Below are positions 7,539 to 12,958 of a stretch of 17,839 bases of DNA, one piece after another. The position numbers and the translations under genes were made by a program. The notes under the pieces are model-generated. The model saw only the letters and a program-made list of their open reading frames with translations, was not told where the DNA came from and ran no database searches. Source of the DNA: Omnitrophica bacterium RIFCSPLOWO2_01_FULL_45_10b (GTDB lineage: Bacteria > Omnitrophota > Omnitrophia > Omnitrophales > Danuiimicrobiaceae); the NCBI GenBank assembly GCA_001804205.1, contig MHFM01000035.1, positions 20,035-37,873 of the forward strand. Direction: 5' to 3'. Every line of letters starts with the position of its first letter. The first letter of the stretch is position 1.

Positions 7539-8411
7539 TCATTTCAATTGTAAGGCGCGCGAACCGGAAACCACTTCAAGCAATTCTTTGGTGATGCTCG
7601 CTTGGCGCGCTTTGTTTCTAAGAAGGGTTAAAGAATCAATCATATCTTTTGCGCTGTCGGTGGCTTGGCGCATGGCCATCATCCGTGAGGCTTGTTCAGC
7701 CACAAGCGAATGTTTGACAAACTGATTCATTTCAGCCTCAATAAATTCAGGCAATAAGAGCGCGATAATTTCTTCGAGACTGGGTTCAAGCAGATAATCA
7801 GTTGGAGTTTCGATTGCAGCCATTTCTTTTTCCAAAGAAACAATCGGAAAAAGCGATGCCGAAGCCGGTTTTAAAGAGCCGAGAGACATCACTTTGGTGT
7901 AGATAAAAATAACCTCGTCTGCTTTATGATGTGTAAATTCATCCGTTGCGATTTGGCTGATGAGGCGAATTGTTTCGTCAATTTCATGAGGCCTTGGAAC
8001 AGGCAGCTCTTTTGAAATGGTTTGTTTCGCACGTTTCAGATAAGCGGCTCCATGCCGCCCGATGGCCACAAAATGAAGGGCCCGGTTTAAATTCTCCGCT
8101 TTGATCAATCGATCAGCTTGCTCCCACACGTTTAAATTGTAAGAGCCGCAAAGGCCGGTATCCGAAGTAATCAAGAAGGCCAGCGTGTTTTTTATTTCCG
8201 TGCGTTTTTCAAGCAGGGGATGGGCGAGCGGTTTTTCGCGCACTAAAGTTTCCAGAATACGCCTGAGTTCTGCAATATAACGATCCGATTGCCTCAGAAG
8301 GTCTTGAAGCTTTTTTAGCTTCGCCGCTGCGACCATTTCCATCGCATGCGTCATTTTTTTTGTATTTCCGACACTTTTAATTCTCTGTCGTATTTGTCTT
8401 AAAGAGAGCAT
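7539..8411 (-). CDS. atpG: ATP synthase gamma subunit (AtpG)
   Basis: AtpG is the rotating central shaft of F1. I start at the ATG at 8411-8409 (MLSLRQIRQRIKSVGNT, 290 aa) because gamma proteins typically begin with such a segment and GAGGAA lies five bases upstream. An in-frame ATG six codons earlier (8429) is the ATGACA end of a repeat and has no ribosome-binding site. Landmarks are NTKKMTHAMEMVAAAKL near the N-terminus, LITSDTGLCGSYN in the middle, and the C-terminal coiled-coil RMMAMRQATDSAKDMIDSL ending in ELLEVVSGSRAL. Length is normal. It lies between atpA and atpD as usual. Confidence 0.96.
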   Translation of the reverse strand: MLSLRQIRQRIKSVGNTKKMTHAMEMVAAAKLKKLQDLLRQSDRYIAELRRILETLVREKPLAHPLLEKRTEIKNTLAFLITSDTGLCGSYNLNVWEQADRLIKAENLNRALHFVAIGRHGAAYLKRAKQTISKELPVPRPHEIDETIRLISQIATDEFTHHKADEVIFIYTKVMSLGSLKPASASLFPIVSLEKEMAAIETPTDYLLEPSLEEIIALLLPEFIEAEMNQFVKHSLVAEQASRMMAMRQATDSAKDMIDSLTLLRNKARQASITKELLEVVSGSRALQLK

Positions 8412-8423
8412 AATTTCCTCAAT

Positions 8424-8491
8424 TGTCATTCTGAGCGCAAAGCGCGAAGAATCTCTGACCAGAGATCCTTCGGCTACGCCTCAGGATGACA
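8424..8491. repeat. 68-bp palindromic repeat overlapping the 3' end of atpA
   Basis: It starts TGTCATTCTGAGCGC and ends GCCTCAGGATGACA, with inner arms AGAATCTCTG and CAGAGATCCTTCG. It is the same family as the composite repeat at 5906-6026. One end (8481-8491) encodes the last residues and stop of atpA; the other end gives a false ATG in frame with atpG. Confidence 0.85.
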
Positions 8492-9998
8492 TACGATTTA
8501 CAAACTCTTTTTTAAATGCAGTAATGGCTTCCCTTAATCTTTTTTCGTTGGCCTCAGTCAGCACTTTTTGCGTTTGTATTTCATTTTCTATGGCGGCATT
8601 GTTTTTTTCGATAAACACAAGCAACTCGGTTTCAAATTTTTTGACGAGTTCCGACTTGACATCATCCAGGTAACCATTGATGCCCGCAAAAATAATCAAA
8701 ACTTGTTTTGCGAGGGGGATCGGAGAAAGAACGTTTTGTTTCAAAATTTCAACCATCCGGTCTCCGCGCGTTAATTGATCGCGCGTTGATTGATCAAGAT
8801 CGGTTGAAAGCTGCGCAAAAGCCGCTAATTCGCGGTGTTGGGCCAAGCTAAGCCGAAGCATGCCCGCCACTTGTTTCATTGCTTTGGTTTGCGCATTTCC
8901 TCCTACGCGTGAGACAGAAAGTCCTACGTTAATGGCAGGCCGAATGCCCGCATAAAATAAATCGCCTTCCAAATAAATTTGACCGTCTGTAATGGAAATA
9001 ACATTGGTTGGAATATAGCTCGAAATATCACCCGCCTGCGTTTCGATAATGGGAAGTGCGGTCAGCGATCCTCCTCCTAATTTATCGTGAAGTTTCGCCG
9101 CTCGCTCTAAAAGCCGCGAGTGAAGATAGAATACATCTCCAGGATAAGCTTCACGGCCCGGCGGCCTTTGAAGGAGAAGCGAAAGCTGCCGGTAAGCCTG
9201 CGCATGCTTTGAAAGATCGTCATAGACGACCAGAGCGTGTTTTCCGGTATAAAGAAATTCTTCACCCATCGCGCAGCCGGCGTAAGGGGCAAGATATTGA
9301 AGGGGAGCGGGGTCTTCTGAGGAAGCGACTACAATTGTGGTGTATTCTAAAGCGCCTTGCGCTTCCAAAGTTTTAGCCAATTGAACAATGCTTGAGAGTT
9401 TTTGGCCGATGGCAACATAAATGCAGTAAACATCCTGCCCTTTTTGATTGACGATAGCATCGATAGCAATAGCGGTTTTTCCCGTTTGACGATCGCCGAT
9501 AATAAGTTCGCGTTGGCCGCGTCCGATCGGAATCATGGAATCAATGGCTTTAATTCCCGTTTGCAAAGGTTCTTTAACAGGTTGGCGGCCCAGCACGTTC
9601 GGTGGAACGCATTCCACAGGCCGGGACGATTTGGTTGTGATCGGCCCTTTGTTATCAAGCGGTTTTCCGAGCGGATTGATAATGCGGCCGAGAAGCGCTT
9701 TTCCGGTAGGAACTTGCACAATTTTTTCGGTTCGACGGACAAGGCCTCCTTCTTTAATGTTTGCATCGGAGCCCAAAATGACCACACCCACGTTATTGGT
9801 TTCAAGATTCAAGGCAATTCCCATCGTATCGTCTGAAAATTGAACCAACTCACCGGCCATTACTTCTTCAAGGCCGTAGACGCGGGCAATGCCGTCTCCC
9901 ACTTGGAGCACATAGCCCACCGACTCCATTTTGAGTTTTTTTTCGTACTTTTGAATTTCAGATTTAATCGCGGAAGTCACTTCTTCTGGTTTTAACAT
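8481..9998 (-). CDS. atpA: ATP synthase subunit alpha (AtpA)
   Basis: AtpA is the non-catalytic nucleotide-binding subunit of F1. The 505 residues are the normal length. Visible features are the Walker A GDRQTGKT at 168-175, the VVYDDLSKHAQAYRQLSLLLQRPPG region, the Q-loop side segment GREAYPGDVFYLHSRLLERA, and the arginine finger Arg364 in SVSRVGG. The ATG (9998) is five bases after the atpH stop with only a weak AGGG upstream, suggesting coupling. The last four codons (Met-Ser-Ser-stop) fall within, or at the edge of, a palindromic repeat whose TGTCATCCTGA end supplies the stop. Confidence 0.98.
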   Translation of the reverse strand: MLKPEEVTSAIKSEIQKYEKKLKMESVGYVLQVGDGIARVYGLEEVMAGELVQFSDDTMGIALNLETNNVGVVILGSDANIKEGGLVRRTEKIVQVPTGKALLGRIINPLGKPLDNKGPITTKSSRPVECVPPNVLGRQPVKEPLQTGIKAIDSMIPIGRGQRELIIGDRQTGKTAIAIDAIVNQKGQDVYCIYVAIGQKLSSIVQLAKTLEAQGALEYTTIVVASSEDPAPLQYLAPYAGCAMGEEFLYTGKHALVVYDDLSKHAQAYRQLSLLLQRPPGREAYPGDVFYLHSRLLERAAKLHDKLGGGSLTALPIIETQAGDISSYIPTNVISITDGQIYLEGDLFYAGIRPAINVGLSVSRVGGNAQTKAMKQVAGMLRLSLAQHRELAAFAQLSTDLDQSTRDQLTRGDRMVEILKQNVLSPIPLAKQVLIIFAGINGYLDDVKSELVKKFETELLVFIEKNNAAIENEIQTQKVLTEANEKRLREAITAFKKEFVNRMSS

Positions 9999-10003
9999 GA
10001 TGC

Positions 10004-10549
10004 TTAAACCCTTACGTTTTTAAGTTGAGCATGGAGTGCGTTTAGTTTCGCTCTGAGCGTTCCATCGATTAAGCGGTTTCCCAAACGAATTTGGAGGCCG
10101 CCGATCAAATCGGGATCCGTATCTGTTTCAATGGTCACTTTTTTCTTAAAAAGGCCCTCAAGCGCTTTTTGAATTAATTGAATGATGCTCGGATGAAGTT
10201 CTCGCGCAGTTACTACGGTTGCCTCTTGAACGTTATGCTTTTTATTCATCAAATCTTGAAGCTGCTCCACAATAAACGGGAATAGATCTGTTCGGTTTTT
10301 CTGGACGAGAAGATTAAGAAATTGGCGTGAAAGTGAATTTGCTTTAGACCCTAGAATTCCTTCAATGAGCGCCCGTTTCTCACCCCGTGTGATCAAAGGG
10401 CTTTGGAGCAGATTTAAAAGTTCCGGCCGGTTTCTCGTGGCTTCGTGCACGGCGGAAAGCTCTTGGAATAAAGCATCCGTTACGCCTTTTTCTTCGGCCA
10501 ATTCAAATACAGAGCGGCTATAACGGTTCACAATTTCAAATGGGATCAT
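10004..10549 (-). CDS. atpH: ATP synthase delta subunit (AtpH)
   Basis: AtpH is the peripheral-stalk delta subunit that links F1 to subunit b. The 181 residues match the family length (about 175-185). The N-terminal helical domain has NRYSRSVFELAEEKG and the STRQ-like region LSRQFLNLLVQKNR; the C-terminal part has the conserved signature TDPDLIGGLQIRLGNRLIDGTLRAKLNAL. The ATG follows repeat copy C directly, and the GGAG of that repeat (10560-10563) is its likely ribosome-binding site. The stop TAA lies five bases before the atpA ATG. Confidence 0.96.
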   Translation of the reverse strand: MIPFEIVNRYSRSVFELAEEKGVTDALFQELSAVHEATRNRPELLNLLQSPLITRGEKRALIEGILGSKANSLSRQFLNLLVQKNRTDLFPFIVEQLQDLMNKKHNVQEATVVTARELHPSIIQLIQKALEGLFKKKVTIETDTDPDLIGGLQIRLGNRLIDGTLRAKLNALHAQLKNVRV

Positions 10550-10653
10550 CCCGTTAGAACTCCAAATATCGTTAAGTTTGACACGGACGGTTGTTGCCCG
10601 ATTTTAACTGCGTGCATTTTAGAATACTCCCTTAAGTTCCGAGTTCTAACGGG
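10550..10653 (-). repeat. Intergenic hairpin element, copy C (atpF/atpH junction)
   Basis: This 104-bp element has inverted ends at 10550-10562 and 10641-10653 in the AACTC/GAGTT version. Upstream it abuts the atpF stop TAA plus one T; downstream it abuts the atpH ATG. GGAG is at 10560-10563. Its interior is about 90% the same as copy A by hand alignment, although the two copies serve different genes about 6 kb apart. It fills the whole intergenic space. Confidence 0.9.
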
Positions 10654-10654
10654 A

Positions 10655-11140
10655 TTATTTGAGTTTTTCCAAATCCTCAATAAAATCGAGCACGATTTCC
10701 TTGTCTTTTGTTACATCTAATTTTTCATGAAGCAGCCGCTCCGTTGCCGCAAGCGTGAGGTCTGCAATTTCATTGCGCAGCGTCACTTTTGCTTTGTCGA
10801 CTTCAAGTGTAATATCTTCTTTCGCTTTTTGGAGAATATTGCGCGCTTCCCGGCGCGAGTCCTCTTGGAGCTGGCGTGCGATTTGTTTTCCCTCGTCAAT
10901 CGCTTGCTGAAGTTTTTTCCGCGCTTCTTCTTCGATTCGGGCATGTGCTTGATCATATTGATACTTCAGCTCTTCCACGCCTTTTTTCGCTTTTTCGATT
11001 TCTTCAAAGCTCGCACGAATTTTTTCACGCCGCTCATCCAAAAGTTTCAAAAGCGGTTTCCACGCCATTCTCTTGAGCACCCACACCAAGAGAATGAAAG
11101 CTCCTGCTTGGGTAAGAATTTCTTGAATTGAAAGATTCAT
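10655..11140 (-). CDS. atpF: ATP synthase subunit b (AtpF)
   Basis: AtpF is the membrane-anchored peripheral stalk that holds F1 against Fo. The 161-residue protein has one N-terminal membrane helix (about residues 9-25, AGAFILLVWVLKRMAWKPL), then LLDERREKI and a long charged helix rich in Glu, Lys, Arg and Ala, as in the right-handed coiled coil of the b dimer. Length is within the family range (about 155-170). Only one b-type gene is present, so a b2 homodimer is inferred. The ATG follows repeat copy D, and the stop abuts repeat copy C, so both junctions of this gene are formed by the same element. Confidence 0.95.
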   Translation of the reverse strand: MNLSIQEILTQAGAFILLVWVLKRMAWKPLLKLLDERREKIRASFEEIEKAKKGVEELKYQYDQAHARIEEEARKKLQQAIDEGKQIARQLQEDSRREARNILQKAKEDITLEVDKAKVTLRNEIADLTLAATERLLHEKLDVTKDKEIVLDFIEDLEKLK

Positions 11141-11245
11141 CCCGTTAGAGCTCCAAATATCGTTAATTTTAACATTGACGGTTGTTGACCGATTCGAACC
11201 ATATGCATTTCAAAATAACCCCGTTATGTTCCGAGCTCTAACGGG
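11141..11245 (-). repeat. Intergenic hairpin element, copy D (atpE/atpF junction)
   Basis: This 105-bp element has inverted ends at 11141-11153 and 11233-11245 in the AGCTC/GAGCT version. Upstream it abuts the atpE TGA plus one T; downstream it abuts the atpF ATG. GGAG is at 11151-11154. It shares the CAACAACCGT core and the TTAACGATATTTGGAG segment with the other copies. Removing it and one AT would leave TGATG, an ordinary stop-start overlap. Confidence 0.9.
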
Positions 11246-11246
11246 A

Positions 11247-11480
11247 TCAGCTGATTTTTCCTTGAAGAATAAGCACCGTTAAAAGCGCATAAATGGTAAG
11301 CGCTTCGATAAAGGCGCAGCCGATAATCATGGCCGTTTGAATTTTGTTAGATGCTTCAGGTTGTCTGCCAATGGCTTGCATCGCTTCGCCGACGGCGCGA
11401 GAAAGACCAAGCGCAGAGCCAAAAGCGGCAATGCCAACGGCAATGGGGAGTGTCCAGGCAAGTGCTGTTTGAAAATTCAT
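11247..11480 (-). CDS. atpE: ATP synthase subunit c (AtpE)
   Basis: AtpE forms the rotating membrane ring of Fo. The 77-residue protein has two membrane helices joined by the polar loop RQPEASNK (39-46). The ion-carrying carboxylate is Glu59 in CAFIEALTIYALL. At positions where Na+-binding rings such as that of Ilyobacter have Gln32, Ser66 and Thr67, this protein has Leu, Ala and Leu, so H+ coupling is inferred. The helix-1 glycine pattern GIAAFGSALGLSRAVG is relaxed compared with tight GxGxGxG rings. A strong Shine-Dalgarno (AAGGAGG, five bases from the ATG) fits the multi-copy stoichiometry of subunit c. The stop abuts repeat copy D. Confidence 0.97.
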   Translation of the reverse strand: MNFQTALAWTLPIAVGIAAFGSALGLSRAVGEAMQAIGRQPEASNKIQTAMIIGCAFIEALTIYALLTVLILQGKIS

Positions 11481-11485
11481 TTAAT

Positions 11486-11492
11486 CCTCCTT
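11486..11492 (-). promoter_or_regulatory. Strong Shine-Dalgarno for atpE
   Basis: AAGGAGG on the minus strand, five bases before the atpE ATG. High initiation at this site fits the need for about ten or more c subunits per complex. Confidence 0.85.
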
Positions 11493-11504
11493 AGGTTACA
11501 GCAC

Positions 11505-11643
11505 CGTCATTGCGAGCCCTGAAGGGGCGAAGCGATCTGATACAAGTGTCATCCCCGAATGTTTTAATCGGGGATCTAGATTCCCGCTTTCGCGGGAATG
11601 ACAATTTCGAGATCGCTTCGTCGCTCCGCTCCTCGCGATGACG
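11505..11643. repeat. CGTCAT...ATGACG palindromic repeat interrupted by another repeat (atpB/atpE spacer)
   Basis: The outer element has ends CGTCATTGCGAG and CTCGCGATGACG, with inner arms GGGGCGAAGCGATCT and AGATCGCTTCGTCGC. The two halves (11505-11546 and 11604-11643, together 82 bp) are separated by a complete 57-bp element of a different family. The open frame that crosses it encodes HREERSDEAIS and FPRKRES peptides, which are translations of these repeats rather than a protein. Confidence 0.88.
11547..11603. repeat. 57-bp palindromic repeat nested inside the outer repeat
   Basis: This unit has TGTCATCCCCGA and TCGCGGGAATGACA ends and is the reverse complement of the unit at 7465-7523 apart from a few bases. 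Its two hairpins are the CCCCGA/TCGGGG pair and the ATTCCCGC/GCGGGAAT pair. Its clean position inside the outer repeat points to insertion after the outer one was in place. I see no clear target duplication. Confidence 0.88.
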
Positions 11644-11695
11644 GAGAAACGGTTTCGTTAAAGTTCCTAAATTAAGCATGCGCATGTTCATCTTC

Positions 11696-12523
11696 CTATG
11701 CAGTTTCATGGGCGGATGATGGCAGCATCAACGAAATGTAAATCGTGCTCAAAAGGCTAAAGACAAGCGCTTGAATCGTTCCCAAGAGCATTGAAAGCAA
11801 GAAGAACGGGAATTGGAGCGGCAAACCGATCGGGCTGTGGATAAAAGAAAGAGACAAAATTCCAAGTCCGACGAATGCTGCAATCAAGGAATCTTCGCCT
11901 AAGATATTTCCGAACAATCGCAATGACAAGCTCATGGGCTTAATCAATTCTTGAAGAATATGCAGCGGAAAATTGAGCGGAACCATAATCCATCCGACAA
12001 TGTCGTGAGGACTGCCCATTAAATGATGGATATAGCCGAAAATGCCGTTTTGTTTAATTCCAATTCCTTGCACATAGAAAAAAACACAAATGGCAAGGCC
12101 TACTGTTGTATTCAAGCTTGAAGTCGGTGCCTTAAGGCCGGGAACGAGCCCCATAAAATTTTGGGTGAGAATGTAAATAAAAAGCGTGGCAATAAAAGGA
12201 ACATAAGCCCGACCGCGAGGCCCCATGATTCCAGTCACCAAATTTTCGAATGACTCGACGGCAAGCTCTAAAACATTTTGTAACGGGCCGGGGATTAAAG
12301 ATTTTTTACGCGTAGCGAAGAAACTTAGGATAATTAAAAAAAACGCTGCGGTAAGTGAAAACACCACATTTTCCCATTGATGAAGAACATTCACAAAAGG
12401 CACATCATGCCAGCGCTCATTGACGAGCGTAATCCAATTCGCAAGCTCTTTTAAGCCTTCATGTGCCGCTTCGTGGGAAGCTGCCGCTTTATGAGCTGCC
12501 GAATGCGCTGTTTCTTCAATCAT
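11696..12523 (-). CDS. atpB: ATP synthase subunit a (AtpB)
   Basis: AtpB is the Fo stator that provides the two ion half-channels. The 275-residue protein has the essential Arg202 in PMSLSLRLFGNILGEDSLIAAF, the segment LVPGLKAPTSSLNTTVGLAI, and a C-terminal helix pair ending in LGTIQALVFSLLSTIYISLML. The first 22 residues are rich in His and Ala and are not part of the conserved core; an N-terminal extension of variable sequence is common. The start overlaps the atpZ/I-like gene by 8 bp. No good ribosome-binding site is seen, so coupling is likely. It is followed by a nested-repeat spacer before atpE. Confidence 0.96.
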   Translation of the reverse strand: MIEETAHSAAHKAAASHEAAHEGLKELANWITLVNERWHDVPFVNVLHQWENVVFSLTAAFFLIILSFFATRKKSLIPGPLQNVLELAVESFENLVTGIMGPRGRAYVPFIATLFIYILTQNFMGLVPGLKAPTSSLNTTVGLAICVFFYVQGIGIKQNGIFGYIHHLMGSPHDIVGWIMVPLNFPLHILQELIKPMSLSLRLFGNILGEDSLIAAFVGLGILSLSFIHSPIGLPLQFPFFLLSMLLGTIQALVFSLLSTIYISLMLPSSAHETA

Positions 12524-12845
12524 GATTGGTATCTTTTGTTGCGTCTTTAATGAGTTCTACAACTTGTCTGATGCTTGCGACAAACCCGAGAAGGCTCAAA
12601 ATTGTTTTACCCCAAGGGTCAGATCCAAATTTTTGATCCAGCCAATAGCCGATTAAGAACCCAACGATTGGGCCGGCGGCAAACACCATCGGAATCGTGA
12701 TGAGAATACCGACATTTCGGATTCGCGGGTCAAATTTCTCGTCGTTTTTTAGGTTTCCCAAAAATGACCGTGCAAGGGTTAAGCGTAAGTTATTGTTGTT
12801 ATTGAGGTTACTGCTTGAACCACTTCGGATTTTAAGAAAACTCAT
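12516..12845 (-). CDS. AtpZ/AtpI-family F1Fo accessory protein
   Basis: This is a small two-helix membrane protein at the head of the ATP synthase operon. The family is linked to c-ring assembly or to Mg2+/Ca2+ handling. The core VGILITIPMVFAAGPIVGFLIGYWLDQKFGSDPWGKTI, written here as several conserved blocks (VGILI, GPIVGFLIG, YWLDQKFG, DPWGKTI), matches the family, followed by a second helix LLGFVASIRQVVELI. The first ATG (12845) gives 109 residues, but it overlaps a strong -10 box, so transcripts from that promoter would start inside the frame. A downstream start such as the TTG at 12761 (81 aa) would still keep the core. The first 28 residues are Asn/Ser-rich and unlike the family. It overlaps atpB by 8 bp. 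Confidence 0.8.
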   Translation of the reverse strand: MSFLKIRSGSSSNLNNNNNLRLTLARSFLGNLKNDEKFDPRIRNVGILITIPMVFAAGPIVGFLIGYWLDQKFGSDPWGKTILSLLGFVASIRQVVELIKDATKDTNHD

Positions 12846-12872
12846 TATCTTGAATTAGCTGTAGAATGTCAA
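12844..12872 (-). promoter_or_regulatory. Sigma70-type promoter for the atp-nuo operon
   Basis: On the minus strand, TTGACA (12872-12867), a 17-base spacer, and GATAAT (12849-12844) form a near-consensus housekeeping promoter pointing into the ATP synthase genes. Transcription would begin near 12838-12836. No other comparable promoter was seen within the operon by eye. It lies in the 113-bp gap between the divergent operons. Confidence 0.75.
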
Positions 12873-12945
12873 GAGTAGAAACAGGAAAGATTTTATGAAA
12901 AAGTAAACATATGGTGTAAGAATAGAACTAAAATAAAGTAAAGAT

Positions 12946-12952
12946 AAGGAGG
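12946..12952 (+). promoter_or_regulatory. Strong Shine-Dalgarno for otsA
   Basis: AAGGAGG six bases before the ATG at 12959; it fixes the otsA start. The AT-rich stretch upstream (12873-12945) should hold the otsA promoter, but I could not pick a convincing -35/-10 pair. Confidence 0.85.
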
Positions 12953-12958
12953 TCAGTT

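Noticed and set aside
8412..8429. Six-codon N-terminal extension of atpG (MTIEEI)
   Set aside because: Its ATG is the end of a repeat, while GAGGAA precedes the next ATG, which gives a typical gamma-subunit N-terminus.
11247..11480. Na+-coupled c ring
   Set aside because: The Gln, Ser and Thr that bind Na+ in known rings are Leu, Ala and Leu here; only the Glu and a nearby Tyr remain.
5906..11643. Short palindromes as a CRISPR array
   Set aside because: The repeats are single, dispersed, of several families, and have no regular spacing or spacers.
11491..11709. 72-aa open frame containing HREERSDEAIS and FPRKRES
   Set aside because: It is the translation of the nested palindromic repeats; such peptides are common artefacts of these repeat families and there is no ribosome-binding site or family match.
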